Below, in pieces: positions 32,464 to 40,386 of a stretch of 64,000 nt of DNA (position 1 is the first letter of the stretch; each line of letters starts with the position of its first letter). The stretch lies in the NCBI RefSeq assembly GCF_033042135.1, contig NZ_WBXM01000001.1:310001-374000 (forward strand), written 5' to 3'. The notes under the pieces were generated by a model, which saw only the letters and a list, made by a program, of their open reading frames with translations, searched no databases and had not been told where the DNA came from. Position numbers and translations under genes: made by a program. This DNA is from Haloechinothrix sp033042135 (GTDB lineage: Bacteria; Actinomycetota; Actinomycetes; Mycobacteriales; Pseudonocardiaceae).

Positions 32464-33198
32464 ATGGGGCGCGTGATCATCCGAGTGGGAATGTCTGTCA
32501 CGGCAGCCGTCGCCGCAAGCCTGGTGCTCGCCTCGTGTGTGGCCCCGCCGGGGCCGGAACCCGGTATGCCCGCCCCGGAGATCCCGGAGGACGCGGTGGC
32601 CTACGACGAGCGTAAGTCGACAGCGGAGCGCCCGTTCCCGTTCACCGGCGACTGCGCACAGATCACCTCGGAGGTCGCGCAGCAGGCGGGCATGACCGGC
32701 GACATGGAGACACCGGAGGAGTCGATCCGGCAGGGGTGCGTGGTGCGCGCCGGAGGCGATCAACCCTTCGGCTGGCTGGGAGTGCACGAGTTGATCCCCA
32801 GAAGCGACCCTGACAGAGATGAGGACACGCCCGCCTTCGACAGCGAGTGGGATGGCGGCTCATGGACAGGGGGACATTTCCAGCGTTCGATCCTGCTGGA
32901 TCGCTACTATGCCGTGACCCGGGTCGACAACGAGAACGGCTACGTCAACTGCACCGTCGCCGTGGACACCGGCTCGCTCCCCGCGTTGGAGTTCGTCGGT
33001 TACCTGGAGGAGGAAGCGAGCCGCCAGAAACACGACGAGTTGTTCGAGGACCAGTTCACCAGCGAACCGAAGGACCGCGAGGCGCTGGACGCGTTCGCGG
33101 CCGAGCAGTGCACGGTGGTCAGCAAGGCCGCCGAGGTGCTCCTGGACGAGGCGATCGACCCGGAGGGCGGGTCGCTGGCCACCGAGCTGGCGGAGTGA
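32464..33198 (+). CDS. DUF3558 lipoprotein
   Basis: A 244-residue lipoprotein. The chosen ATG at 32464 gives MGRVIIRVGMSVTAAVAA and the lipobox LVLASC. The mature part has the DUF3558 layout: FTGDCAQITSEVAQQAG, then SIRQGCVVRAGG, a central tyrosine-rich strand region (LLDRYYAVTRVDNENGYVNC) and a final C in AFAAEQCTVV, giving four to five Cys that could form disulfides. Such lipoproteins are abundant in Pseudonocardiaceae and often sit next to T7SS genes. Function is unknown. A GTG at 32428 is in frame but poorer. Confidence 0.82.
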   Translation: MGRVIIRVGMSVTAAVAASLVLASCVAPPGPEPGMPAPEIPEDAVAYDERKSTAERPFPFTGDCAQITSEVAQQAGMTGDMETPEESIRQGCVVRAGGDQPFGWLGVHELIPRSDPDRDEDTPAFDSEWDGGSWTGGHFQRSILLDRYYAVTRVDNENGYVNCTVAVDTGSLPALEFVGYLEEEASRQKHDELFEDQFTSEPKDREALDAFAAEQCTVVSKAAEVLLDEAIDPEGGSLATELAE

Positions 33199-33208
33199 TC
33201 CCGAGGCC

Positions 33209-34111
33209 TCAGGCGAGGTCGCGCCGGGACACGCGCCAGATCGCGAGTACGAGCAGCGTGGCCCACAGCGTCAGCGAGGTGATCACCGGCCCTGCGTGGT
33301 CGACCGGTGAGGTACCGGCGAGCTCGAACGCGGCCGCTGCCGGTGCGATCCACACGAAGTACTCGGGCAGGCTGCCGGTGAGGATGAGCAGCGCGGGCAC
33401 CACCGCGCAGTACAGCGCCAGCGCCCCGGCCGCGTTGGGGATCAGCATCGCCACGATCAGGGCGGTGAGGATGGTGAGGAGCGAGCCCAGCGCGATCACG
33501 CCGATGACCCAGCCGAGCCGGTACCCGAGGAGGTACCCGCTGCCTGCCTGGTCGACGGCGATGGGCGTGGCAACGAGCGTGGTGCCGACCTGCAGTGCGG
33601 CGGCGACCAGCCACACCAGCAGCACCACGCACGCCTGCGCGAGGAAGTACCGGGCTCGTGACGGCTGTTGCAGCAGCGTCGGTTGGGCGCTGCGGTGTTG
33701 CCATTCCCCGGCGACGAGCTTGATCACCGCGGCGTGGATGACGATCGCGGAGAACGTGATGAGCCAGACGGTCGGCCCGATCTGGGATTCCGCCGTGTAG
33801 TAGCCGACGGGACCGAGGAAGACGCCGACGGTGCCGAGCCCGACGAGCACCAGCGGCCCGGTGATGAGCAGGATCCGGTCGCTGATAGTTCCGGCGAGCT
33901 TGCGGAGCTCGACGCCGATCAGGGTGTGCAGCGGGGTCCGTGCCCGCGCGCGTTGCATCCATGGCGGGACGGATTCTTGCTGCTGAGGTGCGACCGGCGG
34001 TCCGGCCATCGCCTGTTGCCCTGCTGGCTGGGCCTCGGGCTGGGCGGCAGCGGGCGTGGGCAGTATGCCGTGCTGTGCTGGTTGCCCGTACCCCGGAGTG
34101 GGCTGGTTCAT
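33209..34111 (-). CDS. ABC-2 type transporter permease
   Basis: A 300-residue membrane subunit with about six hydrophobic segments starting near residue 90 (LLITGPLVLVGLGTVGVFLG). The first 65 residues are an unusual Pro/Gln/Ala-rich cytoplasmic extension (PTPGYGQPAQHGILPTP and onward). It shares a 4-nt overlap with the ATPase gene 34108-34986 and is translationally coupled to it. The pair makes an exporter or a regulatory ABC system of the type common in actinomycetes. The substrate is unknown. It converges on the DUF3558 gene 10 bp away. Confidence 0.88.
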   Translation of the reverse strand: MNQPTPGYGQPAQHGILPTPAAAQPEAQPAGQQAMAGPPVAPQQQESVPPWMQRARARTPLHTLIGVELRKLAGTISDRILLITGPLVLVGLGTVGVFLGPVGYYTAESQIGPTVWLITFSAIVIHAAVIKLVAGEWQHRSAQPTLLQQPSRARYFLAQACVVLLVWLVAAALQVGTTLVATPIAVDQAGSGYLLGYRLGWVIGVIALGSLLTILTALIVAMLIPNAAGALALYCAVVPALLILTGSLPEYFVWIAPAAAAFELAGTSPVDHAGPVITSLTLWATLLVLAIWRVSRRDLA

Positions 34112-34986
34112 TGCTGGGGTCCCCCTGTGAGCCGGAAGAAGAGGTCTTCCAGGTTCAGCTGATGTTCGGTGATGCTGTGGATGCGCACTCCTGCCTGGAA
34201 CGCGATCTCGGAGACGCGGTCGGTGGTGGCGCCTGCGAGGATGGCGCCGTTGGAGCCCTGCCGGATCGCCACCCCCGCGCGCTGTAGGGCGTTCGCCAGG
34301 GCGGGCATGTCCGGGCCGCTCACCACGGACTGCTGTGAGGTGACCAGGTCACGCAACGCTCCGTCCGCCAGGATCCGGCCACGTCCGATTACCAGCAGCC
34401 GGTCCGCGGTCTGGTCGACCTCGGCGAGCACGTGGCTGGACAGCAGCACCGTGCCACCTTGCGCGGCATGGTTGCGGAGCAGCGACCGCATGGCGCGGAT
34501 CCCCTCGGGATCCAACCCGTTGATGGGCTCGTCGAGGATCAGCACCGGGGGCCGGGTGAGCAGTGCCTGGGCCAGGCCGAGCCGTTGGCGCATGCCGAGG
34601 CTGTACTTGCCGATCCTGCGGGTCGCCGCATCGGCGAGGCCGACCTCGGCCAGTGTCGCGTCGGCGCGATCCAGTGGCACCTTCGCCAGGCGCGCCGCGT
34701 TACGCAGGTGTGATCGCCCTGTCCTGCCGGGGTGTACCGCGGAGGCGTCCAGCAACACCCCGGCCACGTGCGACGGGTTGGGCCAGCGCACGAACGGCCG
34801 TCCCGCGATCCACGCCCCACCCGCCGACGGCGGGGTCAGCCCGGTGATCATCCGCAGTGTGGTCGACTTGCCCGCCCCGTTGGGCCCCAGAAATGCGGTA
34901 ACGGTGCCGGGCTGGAGGTCGAACGAGACCTGGTCGACCGCGCGCGCCCCGTTGTAGCTCTTGGTCAGCTCTCGGACAGACAGCAC
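34108..34986 (-). CDS. ABC transporter ATP-binding protein
   Basis: A 292-residue ATPase of the DrrA/CcmA-like group. Walker A is LGPNGAGKSTTLRMI (residues about 32-46), the signature YSLGMRQRLGLAQALL, Walker B PPVLILDEPINGLDP and the switch His in LLSSHVLAEV. A C-terminal regulatory region of about 80 residues follows. It starts with GTG at 34986, 6 nt after TACGAT on the minus strand, so it is probably leaderless. The permease gene overlaps its end by 4 nt. Confidence 0.93.
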   Translation of the reverse strand: MLSVRELTKSYNGARAVDQVSFDLQPGTVTAFLGPNGAGKSTTLRMITGLTPPSAGGAWIAGRPFVRWPNPSHVAGVLLDASAVHPGRTGRSHLRNAARLAKVPLDRADATLAEVGLADAATRRIGKYSLGMRQRLGLAQALLTRPPVLILDEPINGLDPEGIRAMRSLLRNHAAQGGTVLLSSHVLAEVDQTADRLLVIGRGRILADGALRDLVTSQQSVVSGPDMPALANALQRAGVAIRQGSNGAILAGATTDRVSEIAFQAGVRIHSITEHQLNLEDLFFRLTGGPQQ

Positions 34987-34992
34987 GCGGGC

Positions 34993-34998
34993 ATCGTA
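34993..34998 (-). promoter_or_regulatory. -10 hexamer TACGAT (minus strand) for the ABC operon
   Basis: On the minus strand TACGAT lies 6 nt before the GTG at 34986. It forms a compact divergent promoter with the aminotransferase -10 at 35052. Confidence 0.42.
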
Positions 34999-35051
34999 AC
35001 CTGATCATGACAGGTGTACCGGTGGTTCCTGGTATTCCGTGACCGGCGCAC

Positions 35052-35057
35052 TACCCT
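35052..35057 (+). promoter_or_regulatory. -10 hexamer TACCCT ahead of the aminotransferase
   Basis: TACCCT lies 7 nt before the ATG at 35065, with no ribosome-binding site between. Confidence 0.48.
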
Positions 35058-35064
35058 GTCCGCC

Positions 35065-36234
35065 ATGGCCGACACCACCTCGTTCCCCGGGCCGTCCACG
35101 CGCGCCGATGTGCCGCCGTTCCACGTGATGGAGGTGCTCTCCGCAGCCAAGGCCCGGCAGCGAAGCCACGGCGATGTGGTCTCGATGTGCGCGGGGCAAC
35201 CCGCTGCCGGTGCGCCGAAGCCGGTGTTGGACGCGGCGGCGCGCGCCCTCGCCGAGGGTGATCTGGGCTACACCGGCCAGCTGGGGATCCCCGAGCTGCG
35301 TGAGGCGATCGCCGGGCACTACGCCAACCGGTACGGGGTGACCGTCGACCAGGAGGAGGTCATCGTCACGACCGGCTCGTCAGGCGGCTTCTTGTTGGCG
35401 TTCATGGCGGCCTTCGAACACGGGCACCGGGTGGCAATGCCGCGGCCCGGCTATCCCGCCTACCGCAACCTGCTCCGCACGCTGGGGTGCGAGGTCGTCG
35501 AGTTCCCGGTCGGCGCCGAAACGCGGTTCCAGCCGACCACCGAGTTGCTTGACGAGCTCGGTCCCGTGGACGGGCTGGTGATCGCCAGCCCCGACAACCC
35601 GACCGGCACGATGCTCGCTCCTGGCGAGCTTGCGGCGATCGCGGGATGGTGCGCAGCCAACGGGGTGCAGCTGATCAGCGACGAAATTTACCACGGCATC
35701 TGCTTCACCGGCGATGCCAGGGAGGCCACCGCGTGGCAGTCCAGTACCGAGGCGGTGGTGCTCGGCTCGTTCTCGAAGTACTTCGGGATGACCGGGTGGC
35801 GATTGGGGTGGATGCTCGTTCCGGAACGGCTACACCGGGCGGTGGATGTGCTGACCGGGAACCTGAATATCTGCGCTCCCGCGCTGGCGCAGTACGCGGC
35901 GGTCGCGGCGTTCACCGAGGATTCCTACGCCGAGCTGGACGAGCACGTGCGGCGTTACCGGGACAACCGGGACACGTTGCTCGCTGGCTTGGGGGAGGTC
36001 GGTATCGGCAGGGTCGCCCCGGCCGACGGCGCGTTCTACGCCTACGCCGATGTCTCGGAGTACACATCGGACAGCTTGAGCTGGTGCAGGCGGCTGCTCG
36101 ACGATACCGGGTTAGCGATCACGCCGGGGATCGATTTCGATCCGGTCGACGGTGGCAAGTTCGTGCGGTTCTCCTACGCGGGTTCCGAGTGGGACGTCGG
36201 CGAGTGCCTGCGCAGGTTGGGAAGCTGGCTGTAG
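35065..36234 (+). CDS. Pyridoxal-phosphate aminotransferase, class I/II
   Basis: A 389-residue fold-type I aminotransferase. Signatures are the cofactor loop TTGSSGGFLLAFMAAF, the Asn in IASPDNPTGTMLAP, the Asp/Tyr in LISDEIYHGICF, the PLP Lys in GSFSKYFGMTGWRLGWM (near residue 238) and the carboxylate-binding Arg in GGKFVRFSYAG. The ATG at 35065 matches the family N-terminus and has a -10 hexamer 7 nt ahead. An aspartate/alanine-type specificity is likely, but the keto-acid partner is unknown. It is divergent from the ABC operon. Confidence 0.92.
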   Translation: MADTTSFPGPSTRADVPPFHVMEVLSAAKARQRSHGDVVSMCAGQPAAGAPKPVLDAAARALAEGDLGYTGQLGIPELREAIAGHYANRYGVTVDQEEVIVTTGSSGGFLLAFMAAFEHGHRVAMPRPGYPAYRNLLRTLGCEVVEFPVGAETRFQPTTELLDELGPVDGLVIASPDNPTGTMLAPGELAAIAGWCAANGVQLISDEIYHGICFTGDAREATAWQSSTEAVVLGSFSKYFGMTGWRLGWMLVPERLHRAVDVLTGNLNICAPALAQYAAVAAFTEDSYAELDEHVRRYRDNRDTLLAGLGEVGIGRVAPADGAFYAYADVSEYTSDSLSWCRRLLDDTGLAITPGIDFDPVDGGKFVRFSYAGSEWDVGECLRRLGSWL

Positions 36235-36406
36235 CGCCCGGCCACTCGGCTCCCGCGGGTGCTGGCGTGCCTGTCGGTCGTCCGACCCGCCAGGGTTCCC
36301 CGGAGAAAACCCTGAAGTCGTCGCCGAGTGGCAGCCATCAGGGGCGGAAGCTGGCAAGCTGGAGAGTAGCGACGAGCTTTGTCACCGACACGAGGGAGGA
36401 ACGGCA

Positions 36407-36580
36407 ATGCTCTGGAAGATCATCGGGGTGCTGCTGGTCATCTGGCTAGCGGTTACGGTACTGGGGCCGATCCTGACCGGGTTGTTGTGGATCGCCGTGA
36501 TCGGCGGGTTGCTGCTGGCCGCCACCGCCGCGTACGGCGCGATCAAGAGCAAGGGCCAGCCCAAGCAGATCCGCGGGTAG
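36407..36580 (+). CDS. Small two-helix membrane protein
   Basis: A 57-residue protein beginning MLWKIIGVLLVIWLAVTVLG, followed by a second hydrophobic segment (LLWIAVIGGLLLAATAAYG) and a short basic tail (KSKGQPKQIRG). The hydrophobic pattern suggests a helical hairpin. GAGGGAGGA lies 6 nt before the ATG. Similar small proteins of unknown role are common in actinomycetes. It lies between the aminotransferase and the convergent threonine aldolase and probably has its own promoter in the 170-bp gap. Confidence 0.8.
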   Translation: MLWKIIGVLLVIWLAVTVLGPILTGLLWIAVIGGLLLAATAAYGAIKSKGQPKQIRG

Positions 36581-36611
36581 CGCGCGCCAGGACGCTCACC
36601 GCCCGGGGTTC

Positions 36612-37694
36612 TCACAGCCGCATTCGCGGGCTGGCGCTCGCCGGTCCCCGCGCCTGCTGCCGGGCGGTCTCCGAGGTGACGCGCTCCAGCACCGTGTCGA
36701 TGTCGTCGGCGGTGATCCCGCGATGCGTGACGAACCGCACGCGTCCGGCCAGCGGTAGCGCGAGGATGCCCAGCTCGCGGAGCGAGTGCAGAGTTCGTTC
36801 CACGTCGGCGACGGCGGCGAGCACGATGTTCGTCTGCGGGGTTCGCACGTCCCAGCCCAGTTCTGCGAGCCCGGCTGCGAGCCGGGCGGCATTGGCGTGG
36901 TCGGTGGCGAGCTCGTTCATCCGGTCGAGGGCGTGCAGGGACGCCGCGGCGAGGACACCGCCCTGGCGTACCCCGCCCCCGAGCATCTGCCGGGTGCGGC
37001 GGGCCTGCTCGATGAACTCCGCGCTGCCCGCCAGCGCGGAACCGACCGGCGCGCCGAGCGCCTTGCTGAAGCAGACGCTCACGCTGTCCGCTCCGACGGT
37101 CAGCGCGCCGGGAGGTAGCTGGAGCGCGACGGCCGCGTTCCACAACCGCGCGCCGTCCAGGTGAACGGCGATGCCCGCGTCGCGCGCCATGGCGACCAGC
37201 TGGGCGTGCTCGTCGGCTGGGACGATCGCCCCGCCTGCCGCGTTGTGGGTGTTCTCCAGGCACAGCAGCGTGGTGCGCATCGCCAAGTACGAGGTGCTCG
37301 CCCCGTTGCTGATGGCGCGGGCGAGTCCCCGAAGCGACGGGCGGCCGGGGCCCGCATCGGTTTCCAGTGCCTCCGGCATGCCGCCAGCCAGCCACGCGGC
37401 GGATCCCAGCTCGTTGTTCAGCACGTGCGCATCACGTGGGGCGAGGAAGCGGTCGCCCCGCTGTAGGTGCTGGCACAGCGCGATGAGATTGGCCATCGTC
37501 CCGCTCGGCGTCCACAACGCGTCTTCTTTGCCGAGTAAGGCGGCCGTCCGCTCCTCCAGCTCACGGACGGTGGGATCGACATCCAGCACGTTGTCGCCGA
37601 CCTCGGCCGCGGCCATTGTGGCCCGCATCCGCTCGTCCGGACTGGTCAACGTGTCTGAGCGGAGATCGATCAGGGAACGTTGCGCGAAGGTCAC
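36612..37694 (-). CDS. Threonine aldolase family protein (beta-eliminating lyase)
   Basis: A 360-residue fold-type I PLP enzyme of the low-specificity L-threonine aldolase family, splitting threonine or allo-threonine to glycine and acetaldehyde. The N-terminus IDLRSDTLTSPDERMRATMA and the core VGDNVLDVDPTVRELEERTA match closely. The PLP Lys is in SVCFSKALGAPVGSAL (near residue 205), with the Asp in VHLDGARLWNAAV. The GTG start at 37694 has no strong ribosome site; TGTGAT on the minus strand 6 nt ahead may be a -10. Confidence 0.9.
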   Translation of the reverse strand: MTFAQRSLIDLRSDTLTSPDERMRATMAAAEVGDNVLDVDPTVRELEERTAALLGKEDALWTPSGTMANLIALCQHLQRGDRFLAPRDAHVLNNELGSAAWLAGGMPEALETDAGPGRPSLRGLARAISNGASTSYLAMRTTLLCLENTHNAAGGAIVPADEHAQLVAMARDAGIAVHLDGARLWNAAVALQLPPGALTVGADSVSVCFSKALGAPVGSALAGSAEFIEQARRTRQMLGGGVRQGGVLAAASLHALDRMNELATDHANAARLAAGLAELGWDVRTPQTNIVLAAVADVERTLHSLRELGILALPLAGRVRFVTHRGITADDIDTVLERVTSETARQQARGPASASPRMRL

Positions 37695-37849
37695 GGTTCG
37701 ATCACATCACACACCGTCATCGATATCAACGCTCAAGACAATTCTAATGAATGAACCCGGCTGGGAACCATCCGAATCCGGCCCGAGCTGGAGCGGAGTA
37801 CGCGTACACGGCGTAACACGCCTTCGGTCACCAGTGGGGCAAAGGGTGC

Positions 37850-38038
37850 GTCCGCTCCCCGTTGGGGAGCCCGATGCGGATTCGAGAACTTTCGCTGCCG
37901 TGCCGACGCAACCCACGAGGGGGGCTGTGCGTCTGTAAGGGTGTCGGCGTTTCCACGCAGGCCATGTCGTCCATGCAGGGGGGTGGCGTGGCCACCGAAG
38001 CGCGGGAATGTCGACGCACCTCCCAGGTGCGGTCTAGG
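37850..38038 (+). ncRNA. Candidate structured RNA ahead of a terminator
   Basis: Three perfect short hairpins in about 180 bp are followed directly by a terminator-like stem with a T-rich tail on the plus strand. This arrangement fits a small RNA or a leader that ends before the TetR gene at 38169. It matches no riboswitch family I can name. The 5' end is not defined. Confidence 0.3.
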
Positions 38039-38039
38039 T

Positions 38040-38101
38040 GCCGGGGAGCTTGCCAATACCCTCGCTGGTGAGCTCCCCGGCGCCGTCTTCTGCTTGTTCT
38101 G
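38040..38101 (+). terminator. Intrinsic terminator-like hairpin
   Basis: GCCGGGGAGCT (38040-38050) pairs perfectly with AGCTCCCCGGC (38071-38081) and is followed by GTCTTCTGCTTGTTCTG, an unusually T-rich stretch for this genome. No protein gene ends upstream on this strand, which is why an RNA is suspected. Confidence 0.55.
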
Positions 38102-38168
38102 TCGCCCCGCCCCTGGTTGTCAACCGGTTTCCTGCCCCAGGCGTGGGTCGGTGGCAGGATGACCCACC

Positions 38169-38813
38169 ATGACCGGAAGTACGCCGAAGGGGGAACGTCG
38201 CCGCGCGGCGCTGCTCGACGCGGGCGTCGGGCTCCTCGTGGAGGGCGGCTTCGATGCGGTGCGGCACCGCGCCGTCGCTGAGCGGGCAGGACTGCCGCTC
38301 GCCTCGACCACCTACTACTTCAGCTCCCTCGACGACCTGGTGGCCGCGGTCGTCGAGCGTCACGCCCGTGCCGATCTGGACCGCGGTAGGCAGCGGCTGG
38401 CCGAGCTGGACACCTGCGAACGGTCCACGGCGGCGCTGATCGAGCTCGTGCTGGACATGCTGCTTGGCCCGCGCAGAGCCGCAGGCGACGCCGATGCGGA
38501 AGCGGTGCTCGTGCGCTACGAGCGCCTCGTGGCCACCGGTCGCAGGCCGCATTTGCGGCCGCTGATGCGCACGCTGGCAGCGGAGCTGCGGTCACTGCTT
38601 TCCGAGATCTTCGATCGCTCCGGCAGGCCCGTCAGCCCGGCCGAGCTGGAACGCATCATCGCGCTCGTCGACGGCGCGGTGGTTAACGCGCTGATCGAGA
38701 TCGACCCCGATCCCCGCGCCGCGGCCGAGCGCATGCTGCACGCGGCGCTGGAAGGGTCACCAGCCCACGGTGCGCCCGGCGTCGGCAACGAGCCCGACAC
38801 CACCCCGCGCTGA
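38169..38813 (+). CDS. TetR-family transcriptional regulator
   Basis: A 214-residue regulator. The TetR helix-turn-helix covers residues about 10-57: RRAALLDAGVGLLVEGGFDA, then HRAVAERAGLPLASTTYYF and SSLDDLVAAVV. The ligand domain fits the TetR_C type with EALVRYE-like VLVRYERLVATGRRPHLRPL. It lies 44 nt upstream of purB on the same strand, but purB has its own leaderless-type promoter, so co-regulation is not implied. CAGGAT lies 8 nt ahead of the ATG and may be a -10. Target unknown. Confidence 0.9.
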   Translation: MTGSTPKGERRRAALLDAGVGLLVEGGFDAVRHRAVAERAGLPLASTTYYFSSLDDLVAAVVERHARADLDRGRQRLAELDTCERSTAALIELVLDMLLGPRRAAGDADAEAVLVRYERLVATGRRPHLRPLMRTLAAELRSLLSEIFDRSGRPVSPAELERIIALVDGAVVNALIEIDPDPRAAAERMLHAALEGSPAHGAPGVGNEPDTTPR

Positions 38814-38843
38814 CCGCCGCTACCCGCCCCATACACCGCCGAT

Positions 38844-38849
38844 TACCCT
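38844..38849 (+). promoter_or_regulatory. -10 hexamer TACCCT ahead of purB
   Basis: TACCCT lies 8 nt before the GTG at 38858 and there is no Shine-Dalgarno sequence. Confidence 0.48.
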
Positions 38850-38857
38850 CGTCAGAC

Positions 38858-40294
38858 GTGACCGCAGCAGACAGCAGCCGCATCCCGAACGTCCTCGCCA
38901 CCCGCTACGCCTCCGCCGAGCTGGCAGCGGTGTGGTCGCCGGAGCAGAAGGTCGCCGCCGAGCGTGAGCTCTGGCTGGCCGTGCTGCGGGCGCAGGCCGA
39001 GCTCGGGGTGGAAGTGCCCGAGGGAGTGATCGCCGACTACGAGCGGGTGCTGGACCGGGTCGACCTCGCTTCCATCGCCGAGCGGGAACGTGTCACCCGG
39101 CACGATGTGAAGGCACGCATCGAGGAGTTCAACGCGCTCGCGGGTCACCAGCACGTGCACATGGGCATGACCTCCCGAGACCTGACCGAGAACGTGGAGC
39201 AACTACAGGTCCGGCGCTCGCTGGAACTGGTGCGCAACCGCGCCGTGGCAGTGCTCGGCAGACTGGCGGCGCTGGCCGCCGAGCACGACAGGCTGGTGCT
39301 CGCGGGCCGCTCGCACAACGTGGCCGCGCAGGCGACCACGCTCGGCAAGCGCTTCGCCAGCGCCGCCGACGAGCTGCTCGTCGCCTTCGGCCGTCTCGAG
39401 GAGCTGATCGCGCGCTACCCGCTGCGTGGCATCAAGGGACCTGTCGGTACCGCGCAGGACATGCTCGATCTCGTCGGCGACCGGTACACCGTCGACGAGC
39501 TGGAGCAGGCCGTCGCGCGGCATCTCGGCTTCGAGCGGGTGCTGACCAGCGTCGGCCAGGTGTACCCGAGATCGTTGGACTACGAGGTGGCCTCGGCCGT
39601 GGTGCAGCTCGCGGCCGCGCCGTCCAGCTTGGCCACCACGATCCGGCTGATGGCAGGCCACGAGCTGGCCACCGAGGGGTTCCAGCCGGGCCAGGTGGGC
39701 TCCTCGGCGATGCCGCACAAGATGAACACTCGCTCCTGCGAGCGCGTCAATGGGTTCGCGGTCCTGCTGCGCGGCTACACCTCGATGCTCGGCGAACTGG
39801 CCGGTCACCAGTGGAACGAGGGCGATGTCTCGGACTCGGTGGTGCGCCGGGTGGCGCTGCCGGACGCGTTCTTCGCCATCGATGGGCTGCTGGAGACCTT
39901 CTTGACGGTGCTGGACGAATTCGGTCCGTTCCCCGCCGTCATCGATGCCGAGCTGGCCCGTTACCTGCCGTTTCTGGCCACCACCAAGGTGCTCATGGCT
40001 GCCGTTCGCGCCGGAGTGGGCAGGGAGACCGCGCACGAGGCGATCAAGGAGAACGCGGTGGCGGCCGCGCTGGCCATGCGAGAGCAGGGCATCGCGGGGA
40101 ACGACCTGCTCGACCGGCTGGCCGCCGATGAGCGGATCCCGCTCGACCGCACCGAGCTGGACGGGCTGCTCGCCGACCCCGTGTCGTTCACCGGGCTGGC
40201 GACCGCGCAGGTGGCCGATGTGACACGCAAGGTCGGCAGCGTCGTTGAGCGCTACCCGGAGGCGGCGCACTACAAGCCCGCCCCCATCCTGTGA
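38858..40294 (+). CDS. purB: Adenylosuccinate lyase
   Basis: A 478-residue enzyme of the fumarase/aspartase superfamily, acting twice in purine synthesis: release of fumarate from SAICAR-type succinyl-AICAR and from adenylosuccinate. The superfamily signature is GSSAMPHKMNTRSCER (near residues 285-300), with upstream conserved HVHMGMTSRDLTENV and RGIKGPVGTAQDML. Length is normal for actinobacteria. The GTG start has a -10 hexamer 8 nt ahead. A weak hairpin (40300-40323) may end transcription. purC, often nearby in relatives, is not in this window. Confidence 0.97.
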   Translation: MTAADSSRIPNVLATRYASAELAAVWSPEQKVAAERELWLAVLRAQAELGVEVPEGVIADYERVLDRVDLASIAERERVTRHDVKARIEEFNALAGHQHVHMGMTSRDLTENVEQLQVRRSLELVRNRAVAVLGRLAALAAEHDRLVLAGRSHNVAAQATTLGKRFASAADELLVAFGRLEELIARYPLRGIKGPVGTAQDMLDLVGDRYTVDELEQAVARHLGFERVLTSVGQVYPRSLDYEVASAVVQLAAAPSSLATTIRLMAGHELATEGFQPGQVGSSAMPHKMNTRSCERVNGFAVLLRGYTSMLGELAGHQWNEGDVSDSVVRRVALPDAFFAIDGLLETFLTVLDEFGPFPAVIDAELARYLPFLATTKVLMAAVRAGVGRETAHEAIKENAVAAALAMREQGIAGNDLLDRLAADERIPLDRTELDGLLADPVSFTGLATAQVADVTRKVGSVVERYPEAAHYKPAPIL

Positions 40295-40373
40295 GCCCCG
40301 TGATGCGCGACTTTGTGCGTCACGTCACCTGCCGGGGTCCGGCGAAGTGCTGAGGTGGCCGCTCCGGCGCTGC

Positions 40374-40379
40374 TAGCCT
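40374..40379 (+). promoter_or_regulatory. -10 hexamer TAGCCT ahead of MOSC gene
   Basis: TAGCCT lies 7 nt before the GTG at 40387, again without a ribosome site. Confidence 0.45.
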
Positions 40380-40386
40380 CCGGCCC

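Larger units (their letters stand above)
37695..38168. other. Long intergenic region with several hairpins
   Basis: About 470 bp without a convincing gene. It holds GCTCCCC-GTT-GGGGAGC (37854-37870), GTGGC-GTG-GCCAC (about 37983-37995), GCACCT-CCC-AGGTGC (38016-38030) and a terminator-like hairpin at 38040. Short frames on both strands lack ribosome sites. A minus-strand frame (37828-38019) includes CVETPTPLQTHSPPRGL, which I recall from scattered small hypothetical ORFs in this family, so part may be an interspersed repeat. Confidence 0.5.

Noticed and set aside
37733..38056. Minus-strand protein genes in the 37.7-38.1 kb gap
   Set aside because: The frames are Pro/Ser/Arg-rich, lack ribosome sites and overlap strong hairpins. 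An RNA or repeat explains the region better.
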